A model generated the notes under the pieces. The model saw only the letters and a program-made list of their open reading frames with translations, was not told the origin of the DNA and ran no database searches. Positions 15,197 to 24,508 of a stretch of DNA of 64,000 nt are shown one piece after another. The translations under genes and the position numbers were made by a program. The stretch comes from Phytohabitans sp036906915. Lineage in GTDB: Bacteria > Actinomycetota > Actinomycetes > Mycobacteriales > Micromonosporaceae. The stretch covers positions 1 through 64,000 of the forward strand of contig NZ_JBAKHX010000012.1 in NCBI RefSeq assembly GCF_036906915.1, given 5' to 3'. Within the stretch, counting starts at the first letter, position 1. Each line of letters starts with the position of its first letter.

Positions 15197-18100
15197 GTGC
15201 CGACTTCGTTGATCGACGCGCTCGCCGACCGCATCCTCATCGCCGACGGGGCGATGGGCACCATGCTGCAAGCCGCTGACCTGGATGTTGATGACGACTT
15301 CCAGGGTCTAGAGGGCTGCAACGAGGTGCTCAACGTGACCCGCCCCGACGTGGTCAGGGGGGTCCACGAGGCATACCTGGAGGCCGGCGCCGACTGCGTC
15401 GAGACCAATACGTTCGGCACCAACCTGGCCGCGCTCGGTGAGTACGACATCCCGCACCGCATCCGCGAGCTGGCCGAGGCGGGTGCCCGGATCGCCCGGG
15501 AGGCCGCCGACCGGTGGACGACGCCTGACCGGCCACGGTTCGTGCTGGGCTCGATCGGTCCCGGCACCAAGCTGCCGACGCTGGGCCACGCGCCGTACGC
15601 CGCGCTCCGCGACGCCTACCAGGAAAACGCCGCCGGCCTGATCGTCGGCGGCGCCGACGCGCTGATCGTCGAGACCTGCCAGGACCTGCTCCAGACCAAG
15701 GCCGCCGTGATCGGCTCCCGGCGCGCGATGGCCGACATCGGCCGCACGGTGCCGCTGATCTGCCACGTCACCGTCGAGACCACCGGCACGATGCTGCTGG
15801 GCAGCGAGATCGGCGCCGCGCTGACCGCGCTGGAGCCGCTGGGCATCGACCTGGTCGGCCTGAACTGCGCGACCGGCCCCGCCGAGATGACCGAGCACCT
15901 GCGCTACCTGTCGCAGCACGCCCGCGTGCCGCTGTCGGTGATGCCGAACGCGGGCCTGCCGGAGCTGACCGCCGACGGCGCCCGGTATCCGTTGACGCCG
16001 GACGAGCTGGCGGAGGCGCTGGACCGGTTCGTCAACGAGTACGGCGTCGGCCTGGTCGGCGGCTGCTGCGGCACGACGCCCGCGCACATCCGGGCGGTCT
16101 CCGACCGGTTGCGCGGCGCGGCCGCGGGCCCGCGCGCCCCGCAGGTCGAGGCCGGCGTGGCCTCGCTGTACCACCACGTGCCGTTCGCGCAGGACGCAAG
16201 CGTGCTGATGGTCGGCGAGCGCACCAACGCGAACGGTTCCAAGGCGTTCCGCGACGCGATGCTGGCCGGCGACTACCACGCGTGCGTCGAGATCGCCCGT
16301 GGCCAGGCCCGCGACGGCTCGCACCTGCTCGACCTGTGCGTCGACTACGTGGGCCGCGATGGCGCGCAGGACATGCGTGAGCTGGCGGGCCGGTTCGCCA
16401 CCGCCTCCACGCTGCCGATCATGCTCGACTCCACGGAGCCGAACGTGATCGAGGCCGGCCTGGAGATGCTCGGCGGCCGGTGCGTGGTCAACTCGGTCAA
16501 CTTCGAAGACGGCGACGGCCCCGAGTCGCGATACGCGCGGATCATGCCGATCGTGCAGGAGCACGGCGCCGCGGTGGTCGCGCTGACCATCGACGAGGAG
16601 GGCCAGGCGCGCACCGCCGAGTGGAAGGTGCGGGTCGCGTCCCGCCTGATCGACGACCTGACGGGCCGCTGGGGCCTGCCGGTGTCCGACATCCTGGTCG
16701 ACTGCCTGACGTTCCCGATCTCGACCGGCCAGGAGGAGACCCGCCGCGACGCCATCGAGACCATCGAGGCGATCCGCGAGATCGCCCGCAAGTATCCGGG
16801 CATCAACTTCACGCTCGGCATCTCCAACGTGTCGTTCGGCCTCAACGCGGCCGCCCGCCAGGTGCTCAACTCGGTCTTCCTGCACGAGTGCGTGCAGGCC
16901 GGCCTGACCAGCGCGATCGTGCACGCCAGCAAGATCCTGCCGATGTCGAAGATCCCCGACGAGCAGCGTGAGATCGCCCTCGACCTGGTCTACGACCGGC
17001 GGCGGGAGGGCTACGACCCGCTACAGCGCTTCATCGAGATATTCGAGGGCGTCGACGCGGCGTCCGCGCGGGCGTCGCGGGCCGAGGAGCTGGCGGCCCT
17101 GCCCCTCGACGAACGCCTCAAGCGCCGCATCATCGACGGCGAGCGCAACGGCCTGGAGGCCGACCTCGATGCCGCGCTGGAGACCCGCACCGCCCTGGCG
17201 ATCATCAACGACATCCTGCTCGACGGCATGAAGGTGGTCGGCGAGCTCTTTGGCTCCGGCCAGATGCAGCTGCCGTTCGTGCTCCAGTCCGCCGAGGTCA
17301 TGAAGACCTCCGTGGCCTACCTCGAACCGCACATGGACAAGGCCGACGACGGTGGCAAGGGCCGCATCGTGCTTGCCACGGTGCGCGGCGACGTGCACGA
17401 CATCGGCAAGAACCTGGTCGACATCATCCTGTCCAACAACGGGTACGAGGTCGTCAACATCGGCATCAAGCAGCCGATCAACGCGATCCTCGACGCCGCC
17501 GAGCAGCACAACGCCGACGCGATCGGCATGTCCGGCCTGCTGGTCAAGAGCACGGTCATCATGAAGGAAAACCTCCAGGAGATGGCCACCCGCGGCGTCG
17601 CCGACCGCTGGCCGGTGCTGCTGGGCGGCGCCGCGCTCACCCGCGCGTACGTCGAGGACGACCTGCGCTCCATGTTCGCCGGCCAGGTGCACTACGCGCG
17701 CGACGCGTTCGAGGGCCTGTCGCTCATGGAGCGGGTCATGGCCGCCAAGCGCGGCGAGGCCCCCGTCGTCGACCCCGCGCGCGAAGAGGCACTCGCCGCG
17801 CGGCGGGCGCGGCGCGAGCGCCAGCGGGCCATCGTCAGCGAGTCGCTGCCCGACCTCAATGATTCGTCGGTACGGTCAGACGTAGCGACCGAGGTCGACG
17901 TACCGGCGCCACCCTTCTTCGGCACCCGAGTGGTGCGCGGCATCGCGCTCGCCGACTACGCGGCGCTGCTGGACGAGCGGGCCACCTTCCTCGGGCAATG
18001 GGGCCTGCGCGGCAGCCGCGGCGGCTCCGGACCGTCCTATGAGGAGCTGGTCGAGACCGAGGGCCGGCCGCGCCTGCGCTACTGGCTCGACCGCCTGATC

Positions 18101-18712
18101 AGCGACAAGGTCCTCGAAGCGGCCGTGGTCTACGGCTACTTCCCGGCGTACTCGGAGGGCAACGACCTCGTCGTGCTCGACGAAAACGGGCACGCCGAGC
18201 GGGCGCGGTTCACGTTCCCGCGCCAGCGCCAGGAGCGGCGCCTGTGCCTGGCCGACTTCTTCAAGCCCCGCAGCGACTCGCTCGACGTCGTCGCCCTGCA
18301 ACTCGTGACGATCGGCCACCCGGTCAGCGAGTACACCGCGAAGATGTTCGCCCGCAACGAATACCGCGACTACCTCGAGGTGCACGGCCTGTCCGTGCAG
18401 CTCACCGAGGCCCTGGCCGAGTACTGGCACAAGCGCGTCCGCGCCGAGCTGGTGCTGCCCGGCGGCGGCACCGTCGCCGACACCGACCCGACCGACCTCG
18501 CCGGCCTGCTGCGCACCGACTACCGCGGCTGCCGGTATGCGTTCGGCTACCCGGCCTGCCCCGACCTCGAAGACCGGGCGAAGATCGTCGACCTGCTCGA
18601 CGCTTCTCGTATCGGGGTGCAGCTGTCGGAGGAGTTCCAGCTGGTGCCCGAGCAGGCCACCGACGCGATCGTCGTCCACCACCCGGAGGCCAACTACTTC
18701 AACGCCAAGTAG
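15197..18712 (+). CDS. metH: Cobalamin-dependent methionine synthase
   Basis: Transfers the methyl group of methyl-tetrahydrofolate to homocysteine via B12. All four modules are present in 1171 residues: homocysteine domain (1 to about 310) with zinc Cys in NCATG (about 224) and GGCCGTTPAH (about 289); pterin domain (about 330-590); B12 domain with DVHDIGKN (cobalt His about 735) inside a 640-860 Rossmann region; and SAM-dependent reactivation domain (about 880-1171) with YRGCRYAFGYPACPD. GTG start is leaderless-type. Gene order beside PAC2 matches other actinobacteria. Confidence 0.97.
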   Translation: MPTSLIDALADRILIADGAMGTMLQAADLDVDDDFQGLEGCNEVLNVTRPDVVRGVHEAYLEAGADCVETNTFGTNLAALGEYDIPHRIRELAEAGARIAREAADRWTTPDRPRFVLGSIGPGTKLPTLGHAPYAALRDAYQENAAGLIVGGADALIVETCQDLLQTKAAVIGSRRAMADIGRTVPLICHVTVETTGTMLLGSEIGAALTALEPLGIDLVGLNCATGPAEMTEHLRYLSQHARVPLSVMPNAGLPELTADGARYPLTPDELAEALDRFVNEYGVGLVGGCCGTTPAHIRAVSDRLRGAAAGPRAPQVEAGVASLYHHVPFAQDASVLMVGERTNANGSKAFRDAMLAGDYHACVEIARGQARDGSHLLDLCVDYVGRDGAQDMRELAGRFATASTLPIMLDSTEPNVIEAGLEMLGGRCVVNSVNFEDGDGPESRYARIMPIVQEHGAAVVALTIDEEGQARTAEWKVRVASRLIDDLTGRWGLPVSDILVDCLTFPISTGQEETRRDAIETIEAIREIARKYPGINFTLGISNVSFGLNAAARQVLNSVFLHECVQAGLTSAIVHASKILPMSKIPDEQREIALDLVYDRRREGYDPLQRFIEIFEGVDAASARASRAEELAALPLDERLKRRIIDGERNGLEADLDAALETRTALAIINDILLDGMKVVGELFGSGQMQLPFVLQSAEVMKTSVAYLEPHMDKADDGGKGRIVLATVRGDVHDIGKNLVDIILSNNGYEVVNIGIKQPINAILDAAEQHNADAIGMSGLLVKSTVIMKENLQEMATRGVADRWPVLLGGAALTRAYVEDDLRSMFAGQVHYARDAFEGLSLMERVMAAKRGEAPVVDPAREEALAARRARRERQRAIVSESLPDLNDSSVRSDVATEVDVPAPPFFGTRVVRGIALADYAALLDERATFLGQWGLRGSRGGSGPSYEELVETEGRPRLRYWLDRLISDKVLEAAVVYGYFPAYSEGNDLVVLDENGHAERARFTFPRQRQERRLCLADFFKPRSDSLDVVALQLVTIGHPVSEYTAKMFARNEYRDYLEVHGLSVQLTEALAEYWHKRVRAELVLPGGGTVADTDPTDLAGLLRTDYRGCRYAFGYPACPDLEDRAKIVDLLDASRIGVQLSEEFQLVPEQATDAIVVHHPEANYFNAK

Positions 18713-18918
18713 GCATCAGCTCCGACGTGCCAGTGGCCGCGGCACGCAGCTGATCGTCAGAGCGCCGATGTCGTGGTCCAGGCGATCCGCGACGAGCGCT
18801 CCGAGCAGCTCTCCGGTGCGGACCGGCCAGGCGTCGCTGGACCTCGTGGATGACCGCACGCTTTCTGGGTACTTCCACAACAGCGTTACGGTCAGAGCCC
18901 GGCGACCCTGCGGCGGTG
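18713..18918. other. Non-coding gap with a weak minus-strand frame
   Basis: The 206 bp between metH and the zinc peptidase gene hold no hairpin or repeat I can defend. A minus-strand frame covers 18716-19030 (possible product ending DHDIGALTISCVPRPLARRS), but it has no recognisable domain and half of it lies antisense to the peptidase signal sequence. It may be a decayed gene tail or chance. Confidence 0.4.
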
Positions 18919-19638
18919 ATGATGTTTCAACGATCGTGGGCGAGGCCCGCCTCGGCAGTCGCCCTGCTCGCCCTTGTCCTGCTCGCATCGGCGTGTCTCG
19001 TCGAGCCTTCCGGGGACCCCGGTGCTCCACCCGAGGTGTCGCCCGGTTCGACGGTCCCCGGCGAGCAGGAAGACGGCACGATGAGCATCGACGAGTTCCA
19101 GCGCGACGTCCAAGGCGCCGTCGAGGTCGCCGAAGCGTACTGGGAGGAGCGGGTCGAAGGCTTCCGGCCGATCCGGCGGGTCATCGCGTACCAGCGCGAC
19201 GGCGAGGTGGAGTGCGGCGGCCAGCCGTTGACCCGCAACAACGCGGCGTACTGCTCCGGCGGCGACTTCATCGCGTACGACGTGAACTGGGCGGTGTCCG
19301 CCTTCCGCCAGATCGGCGACGCGTTCGTCTTCTACCTGCTCGGGCACGAGTACGCCCATGGCATCCAGGTGCGCCTCGGCATCCAGTACCGGTTCACGAT
19401 CCAGCAGGAGCTCCAGGCCGACTGCATGGCCGGCGCGTACATGGGCGACTCGGTCCGCGCGAAGGCCCTGCGCCTCGATGACGGCGACATCGACGAGCTC
19501 CAGCAGGGCCTGCTCGCGGTCGGCGACGACCCGGGGCAGCCGTGGTTCGAGTCAGGCGCGCACGGCACCGCCGAGCAGCGCGCCGACTCGTTCTTCAGCG
19601 GCTACCAGAAGTCCCTGGATACGTGCAGCCTGGGATGA
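18919..19638 (+). CDS. Lipoprotein neutral zinc metallopeptidase
   Basis: The product has a lipoprotein signal peptide (hydrophobic VALLALVLLASAC with lipobox LASAC, Cys about 25), a Pro-rich linker, then a zinc-peptidase domain of the YpfJ/putative neutral zinc metallopeptidase type: HEYAH (about residue 143) and the downstream QQELQADCMAGAY carrying the third ligand. It is predicted to be membrane-anchored outside the cell. ATG 18919 or 18922 fits the signal peptide; the longer frame from 18850 would bury it. Its 3' end overlaps the convergent HNH gene by 44 bp. Confidence 0.82.
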   Translation: MMFQRSWARPASAVALLALVLLASACLVEPSGDPGAPPEVSPGSTVPGEQEDGTMSIDEFQRDVQGAVEVAEAYWEERVEGFRPIRRVIAYQRDGEVECGGQPLTRNNAAYCSGGDFIAYDVNWAVSAFRQIGDAFVFYLLGHEYAHGIQVRLGIQYRFTIQQELQADCMAGAYMGDSVRAKALRLDDGDIDELQQGLLAVGDDPGQPWFESGAHGTAEQRADSFFSGYQKSLDTCSLG

Positions 19639-20860
19639 CAGGTTTTCGCCGCGGCTTCCGCTCAGAGTCCACATAGTACGGTGGGATGAACTCGGGTCTG
19701 CCGTCTGTGCCGAGGCGGACTTGCCACTCGCCGCGGTGGATGAGCCGGTGGTGGTATCCACACAGCAGGACGCCGTTGTCCACACAGGTCGGTCCGCCAG
19801 CGGACCAGGCTTGGATGTGGTGGGCGTCGCACCAGCGTGGTGGCCGTTCACAGCCTGGGAACGCGCACCCGCCGTCCCGCACGACCAGCGCCCTTCGCAG
19901 CGGCCCGGTGAACAGCCGTCGCGACTTCCCGACGTCGAGCAGTTGTCCGTCGCCGCCGAGGACGGCGGGAATGATCTGCGCGTCGCACGCCAGCTTGCGG
20001 ACCTGTTCGGCGCTGAGGCGTTCCCCAGTGTCCAGCTGCCCGTCTCGCAGCTGGTTGCGGATCACGTCGTAGGGGACGGTGACCACGATTTGTGGCCGGT
20101 CGCCGCCGTTGGCGGGGAGCTGCTCGGTGTGTAGGGCGAGCCGGCACACTTCGACGAGGGCGTCGGCGCGGCGTTGGGTGGCCGTGCGATCGTTGTCGGG
20201 CTTGCATAGTGGGTCAAAGGCGGCGTCGACGATGGCGGCGGCTTCGGTGTCGAGCCAGCCGGTGACCCGGTATCTGCCGTCGCCGTTGTTGGTCATCGTG
20301 AACCCGCGAGTTTGCTGGGCCCGTTTTTCGTCGCGTTCGGTGGCTTTCCGGTCGGCGTCTTCGGCGATGTCGGGGGCGACGTGGGCCAGGATCCGGTCGG
20401 TGATCCGCCGCAGTACGCCGGGTTCCCAGTCGGCGTACTGCTCGAGCAGGGTTTTCTCGGCCGCGTCCACGATGTCGGCTGGCGCCTGGTCGGCCAGGTC
20501 GGCCAGCGTCCTGGCGATCAGCTGGGCCTGCTCCACGTTGAGTGTCGCGTCGGACAGGGCGGCGTCCAGGACCAGGCGCTGATCGAGGGCGCGGGCCAGG
20601 TCGACCGCGCGTCGTGCGGCGTGGATGCTGATGTGCAGGCGACCGCGGAGCCAGACCGGGGTGCTGCTGGCCTCCTGTGTGATGGGCAGGCCGCGGCCGT
20701 CGATCTCCCGGATCAGGTGGAGTTTGGCGGCGGCGAGCATCTGCTCGGCGTCGTGCACCGCCTGCAGGGCGTCGGTGAGGTCGGCGTCGAGCAGCGACCA
20801 CGCCGGGGTGCCGGCGCACTGACCGGTGACGCTCCTGAGCTGCTCCAACACCTCCCGCAC
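19595..20860 (-). CDS. DUF222 / HNH endonuclease protein (13E12-type)
   Basis: A 421-residue protein with an N-terminal DUF222 domain (residues 20-300; LRGRLHISIHAARRAVDLARALDQR region) and a C-terminal HNH nuclease domain: CAFPGCERPPRWCDAHHIQAW, DNGVLLCGYHHRLIHRGEW. This is the actinobacterial REP13E12 class, often multi-copy and associated with mobile DNA. The nuclease residues (CxxxC, HH, N, H) all look intact. It uses noticeably more A/T-ending codons than its neighbours, a sign of acquisition. The convergent overlap with the peptidase gene also suggests a late arrival. Confidence 0.88.
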   Translation of the reverse strand: MREVLEQLRSVTGQCAGTPAWSLLDADLTDALQAVHDAEQMLAAAKLHLIREIDGRGLPITQEASSTPVWLRGRLHISIHAARRAVDLARALDQRLVLDAALSDATLNVEQAQLIARTLADLADQAPADIVDAAEKTLLEQYADWEPGVLRRITDRILAHVAPDIAEDADRKATERDEKRAQQTRGFTMTNNGDGRYRVTGWLDTEAAAIVDAAFDPLCKPDNDRTATQRRADALVEVCRLALHTEQLPANGGDRPQIVVTVPYDVIRNQLRDGQLDTGERLSAEQVRKLACDAQIIPAVLGGDGQLLDVGKSRRLFTGPLRRALVVRDGGCAFPGCERPPRWCDAHHIQAWSAGGPTCVDNGVLLCGYHHRLIHRGEWQVRLGTDGRPEFIPPYYVDSERKPRRKPVIPGCTYPGTSGSR

Positions 20861-21388
20861 ACATCAAATTCTCGGACACTCGTACGAAGATCACTGCCCC
20901 GGCGGGCGCCACGCCGGCCGCGCCACGCCGGTCGCGGAGAAATTGTCACGCGCGGTTGTCAAGGGCGGGCGGTCCGCGGCCCGCCGCTCCGCGGTGCCGG
21001 GCGCGCCAGCAGCGGCCGGAGACCGTTCGGGCGCCGTGACCAGCAGAGTGTGGTTCCGAACCCCGTGCCGCGCGCGACCCACGCCCTGCTCGATACGCGC
21101 GGAGCCCGAGCGGATCCACGGCGGCGGTCGCCTCCCGCGGCGAGGCGGCATCTCGACACAGATCAAGGGCGATTGCATGGATCAAGGGCAAACGCACGCG
21201 GTTTAGAGATCGAACCACGTGCGTTTGCCCTTGATCGACGGCAAGGGGAGGGGCGCGCGCCGTGCGGGGCGCCGTGCGGGGCGGCGGACGGGGCGGCGGG
21301 CGGGGGAGGGCCGCCGCGAGGGGCGGGTGGGTGAGGGATGGGCCACAAGCGCGAGGGTCATTGGTGGTCCTTCGGGGATGATCGGAGG
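20861..21388. other. Intergenic region carrying repeat copy A
   Basis: These 528 bp separate the divergent HNH and HAD genes. I see no credible gene. It contains 76-bp repeat copy A (21161-21236), a GC-rich stretch with tandem GCCGTGCGGGG units (about 21259-21282) immediately after it, and presumably the HAD promoter. Confidence 0.7.
21161..21236 (+). repeat. 76-bp hairpin repeat, copy A
   Basis: Half-site 21161-21179 (GATCAAGGGCGATTGCATG) followed by a 57-bp hairpin 21180-21236: 22-nt arms, 13-nt loop TTTAGAGATCGAA. One C.A mismatch in the arms, and the loop ends TT/AA can extend the stem. It is followed by the conserved GACG and a purine-rich tail. Oriented half-site first on the plus strand. 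It lies between divergent genes. Confidence 0.9.
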
Positions 21389-22066
21389 GTGACCAGGACG
21401 ACCCCCCGGCTGGCCGCCGTGCTCTTCGACATGGACGGCACGCTCGTTGACAGCGAACGGCTGTGGGACACCGCCCTCAGCGAGCTGGCCGTCCACTACG
21501 GTGGCACGCTCTCCGCGCAGGCGCGCATCTCCATGGTGGGCATGAACCCTGGCGTCTCGATGCGCATCCTGCACACCGACCTGGGCCAGGAGTGGCGCGA
21601 CCCGGACGAGAGCTACCGCTGGGTGGAGCGTCGCATGACCGACCTGTTCCGCACCGGGCTGGTGTGGCGGCCGGGCGCCCTCGCGCTGATCGAGGCGGTG
21701 CGCGCGGCGGCGGTGCCGACGGCGCTGGTCACGTCGACCGGTCGGCCGCTCGTCGACATCGCGCTCGACACTCTCGGGCGCGACAACTTCGATGTCGTGG
21801 TCGCCGGCGACGAGGTGCGGGCGCCCAAGCCCGACCCCGAGCCGTACCGGCGGGCGGCCGAGCTGCTGGGTGTGCCGATCGAGCGCTGTGTCGCCATCGA
21901 GGACTCGCCGACGGGTGTGGCGAGCGCGCTCGCGGCCGGTGCCGCGGTGCTCGGCGTGCCGAACGAGGTGCCGCTGGACGTGGCGGACGGCGTACACCTG
22001 CTGGAGAGCCTGACCGGTGCGGACCTGGACTTCCTGTCGGGTTTGATCCTCAAGCCCGCCCACTGA
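21389..22066 (+). CDS. HAD-superfamily hydrolase (beta-phosphoglucomutase/phosphatase-like)
   Basis: A 225-residue HAD subfamily IA enzyme. Motif I is LFDMDGTLVDSE (nucleophile Asp), motif II VTSTGR, motif III Lys in APKPDPEPY, motif IV IEDSPTGVASA. The helical cap (residues 30-90) suggests a sugar-phosphate phosphatase or mutase; substrate unknown. GTG 21389 starts VTRTTPRLAAVLFDMDG; the longer frame adds an unconserved stretch. It converges on the kinase gene with a 7-bp gap. Confidence 0.87.
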   Translation: MTRTTPRLAAVLFDMDGTLVDSERLWDTALSELAVHYGGTLSAQARISMVGMNPGVSMRILHTDLGQEWRDPDESYRWVERRMTDLFRTGLVWRPGALALIEAVRAAAVPTALVTSTGRPLVDIALDTLGRDNFDVVVAGDEVRAPKPDPEPYRRAAELLGVPIERCVAIEDSPTGVASALAAGAAVLGVPNEVPLDVADGVHLLESLTGADLDFLSGLILKPAH

Positions 22067-22073
22067 CGAGCCG

Positions 22074-23420
22074 TCAGGCGAGGAGGGGGCGGAGCAGGGC
22101 CCTGAGCTCGTCGGCGGTCTGGCGGTCGATGCGCCCCTTCTTGAGCTGCTCGTCGAGGTCTTTGGCGAGTTCGCCTGCCTGCTTGCGTACGTCGCGCTCG
22201 GGGCGGTCGCCGGCGGCCTCCTCACGCAGCCGGTCGAGGCGGTCGCGCAGCTTGCGAGCGGCTTCGGCATCGATCCGGCCGGCGCCGAGCGCCGCCGTGA
22301 CCGTGTTGTCGAGCGCGTTGATGACAGCCGTCGACCCGGTAGGGGAGGGACGGGGCGAGCTCGGCGGAGCGGCGGCCGTGGTCGGCGAAGTCGACGGGCC
22401 ACCGCCGAGGCGGGACGGCTCACCGGACCCGGACAACAACGCGGCGGCGATGATCGTCAGGGCCAGACCGATCGCGATGATCCCCCCAGCCAACCCGGCC
22501 AGCAGCAACCGATTCGCCCCGCCCCGATCGGGCGGCGCCGCGAACAGGGTGGGCGGTGGCGCGACGAGGGTGGCCGGCGGCGACGGCGAGACCGGCGTGT
22601 CGACGGTGGGAGCGGTGCGGGCGAAAGCCGCCAGGCGTGACGCCGCCTCGGCCGCGCGTGGGCGGTCTCCCGGGTGGAAGGACATCAAGGCCTCGCACAG
22701 CCTCGCCACCTCCGGCGGGACGTCGGGAGGCGGCAGCGGGGCAGCCGAGGCCGCCTCGGCGAAACTCATCACCAGGCTTGGCGGGCGGCGGGTCAGCGCC
22801 TCGTAGAGCACCACGCCCAGCGCGTACACGTCGCTGGCCGGCCTCGCGGGCGCGCCGGCGAGGACCTCCGGCGCCACGTACCCGGGCGTGCCCACGACCG
22901 TGCCGCGGTCGGGCTCGGGGCCGTCGGCGAGCGCCGCGATGCCGAAGTCGAGCACCTTCGCGCCGCCGGCGGTGAGCATGACGTTTCCCGGCTTGATGTC
23001 GCGGTGGACGACGCCGAGCCGGTGGGCGGCGGCCAGCGCCGCCGCGACCTCGGAAGCCGTTCGCACGGCTTCCGGCCAGGCCATCGGGGCGCGTCGCAGC
23101 CGGTCGGCCAGGTTCTCGCCGTCAACCAGCTCCATCACGAGGTACGGGGAGACGCCGCCACCGGGCAGCGGTGCCTCGCCGTAGTCGTAGACCTGGGTGA
23201 CGTTCGGGTGGGCGAGGCGGGCGGCGGCTTTCGCCTCCCGCCAGGTGGCGGCGCGCAGCGTGCGGTCGCGGGACAGCGAACTCGCGAGCACCTTGACCGC
23301 GACCGGGCGTTCGAGCACCTGGTCGTCGGCGCGCCACACCTCGGCCATGCCGCCGAGCCCGATGCGTTCGACCAGCGTGAATCGGTCGTGGAGGCGCAGG
23401 CCCGGGCGGAGCGGCGTCAT
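22074..23420 (-). CDS. Transmembrane Ser/Thr protein kinase (PknB-like)
   Basis: The N-terminal kinase domain (residues 12-265) is complete: glycine loop IGLGGMAEV, Lys43 in VAVKVL, HRDIKPGN with catalytic Asp141, DFG at about 159 (VLDFGIAAL), and GTPGYVAPE. A Pro-rich linker leads to one membrane helix (about 285-310, LLLAGLAGGIIAIGLALTII), a Thr/Ser/Pro stalk and a small extracellular helical domain with two similar repeats (ALGAGRIDAEAARKLRDRLD and KKGRIDRQTADELRALL). That domain is common in actinobacterial kinases. No PASTA repeats. ATG 23420 fits the domain start. Confidence 0.92.
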   Translation of the reverse strand: MTPLRPGLRLHDRFTLVERIGLGGMAEVWRADDQVLERPVAVKVLASSLSRDRTLRAATWREAKAAARLAHPNVTQVYDYGEAPLPGGGVSPYLVMELVDGENLADRLRRAPMAWPEAVRTASEVAAALAAAHRLGVVHRDIKPGNVMLTAGGAKVLDFGIAALADGPEPDRGTVVGTPGYVAPEVLAGAPARPASDVYALGVVLYEALTRRPPSLVMSFAEAASAAPLPPPDVPPEVARLCEALMSFHPGDRPRAAEAASRLAAFARTAPTVDTPVSPSPPATLVAPPPTLFAAPPDRGGANRLLLAGLAGGIIAIGLALTIIAAALLSGSGEPSRLGGGPSTSPTTAAAPPSSPRPSPTGSTAVINALDNTVTAALGAGRIDAEAARKLRDRLDRLREEAAGDRPERDVRKQAGELAKDLDEQLKKGRIDRQTADELRALLRPLLA

Positions 23421-23559
23421 GGTCACCAGTGTCCCCGGTCGAGGCGGTTCGCGCCGCACGAGGGGTGCTCAAAAGCGGCCATGACGGGCTGTGAGCGAGC
23501 CTAGGCTGATTGTCGAAGCCCGGCACCCGCGCCGGACATCAGCAGGGAGGACAGGGCAG

Positions 23560-23808
23560 ATGGCCAAGTTCATGGACGTCCACCTGGGGATGGTGGGCAT
23601 CACCAACGACCAGCTCAAGGAGGCGCACGCCGCCGACCTCGCGATCCAGGACGAGGAAGGCGTGGTCTTCGAGCGTGCCTGGGCCGACCCGAAGGCGGGC
23701 GTCATCTACTGCCTGTCGGAGGCGCCCGACGAGGAGGCGGTCCGGCGCATCCACGAGCGGGCCGGCCACCCGGCCGACGAGATCCACCCGGTGCCGCTGG
23801 AGGTGTAA
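23560..23808 (+). CDS. SCO4226-type nickel-binding protein (DUF4242)
   Basis: An 82-residue ferredoxin-like fold protein starting MAKFMDVHLGM. It closely follows the Streptomyces SCO4226 pattern (HAADLAIQDEEGVVFERAW, YCLSEAPDEEAV, HERAGHPADEIHPVPLEV). The family forms dimers binding nickel through histidines; physiological role unclear. GGGAGG (23545-23550) is about 9 nt upstream of the ATG, which decides this start over a longer frame. Confidence 0.88.
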   Translation: MAKFMDVHLGMVGITNDQLKEAHAADLAIQDEEGVVFERAWADPKAGVIYCLSEAPDEEAVRRIHERAGHPADEIHPVPLEV

Positions 23809-23893
23809 CGGCGACACGCCGAGGGCCTGACCAGCCATAACCTGCAACCAGGCATACGCTTCGCGAAAATTGCCCGTTTTGCCTGGAGGTGTT

Positions 23894-24508
23894 ATGCGGG
23901 GGTCACGGCTGGTCCGTCTAGGTGTAGCGGTTGCCGCCGGTGTGCTCGCGGTCGGGCCCGGCGGCCCCGCCCGCGCCGCCGACACGATCAACATCAACCC
24001 GGGCAACGTACCGACGCCAGCGGCTGGGTTCGACAGCCAGGACTGCGGTCCGAACTTCGGGGAAGGGCCGCACCCCGGAGAGGACATCTGGGTCTTCGTG
24101 CTGCCCAAGCCGAACCAGCTCGGCTCGTTCACGTCGGTCACGGCCACATTCGACACCCCGGACGGCGAGGAGATCCTGACCATCCCGACGGACGGCGGCG
24201 CCATCGTCGACGACAAGGGCACGAGCAAGGCGTGGATCAGGACGCCGGCCGGTTGGACGCTGACCGCCGCCTCCGCCGACATCACCGGTACGGCGGGGGA
24301 GAACGACGAATTCAACCTCACGCGTACCTGCCCCACGGGGTTCGTCCCGAAGACGACGCCGCCGGTGACGCCGAGCGGGGCGCCGGACACCGGCGGCGGT
24401 GGCCAGCAGACGAGCAGCGTCGCGCTCGGCGCGGGCGCCCTCGTGCTCGCCGGCGCCGCCGGCATCGGCCTGATCGCGGTCGCGCGGCGCCGACGCGCGG
24501 ATGGATAG
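23894..24508 (+). CDS. Sortase-anchored surface protein candidate
   Basis: A secreted 204-residue protein: signal peptide (residues 1-29, ending GPARAAD), a mature beta-rich domain of about 130 residues with two Cys, then SGAPDTGGGG, a hydrophobic helix (about 177-196) and the basic tail ARRRRADG. That C-terminus has the layout of a sortase sorting signal, with APDTG replacing LPxTG. The stop overlaps the start of the class F sortase gene, so the two are co-translated. Function of the mature domain is unknown. GGAGG 5-8 nt upstream supports the start. Confidence 0.75.
   Translation: MRGSRLVRLGVAVAAGVLAVGPGGPARAADTININPGNVPTPAAGFDSQDCGPNFGEGPHPGEDIWVFVLPKPNQLGSFTSVTATFDTPDGEEILTIPTDGGAIVDDKGTSKAWIRTPAGWTLTAASADITGTAGENDEFNLTRTCPTGFVPKTTPPVTPSGAPDTGGGGQQTSSVALGAGALVLAGAAGIGLIAVARRRRADG

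Noticed and set aside
18716..19030. 104-codon minus-strand frame between metH and the zinc peptidase
   Set aside because: No recognisable domain, and its 5' half is antisense to the peptidase signal sequence; kept only as a note on the gap.
21161..21236. 76-nt repeat as a tRNA gene or tRNA-derived element
   Set aside because: The length matches by chance. The structure is one long hairpin with no cloverleaf, T-loop or CCA-like end.
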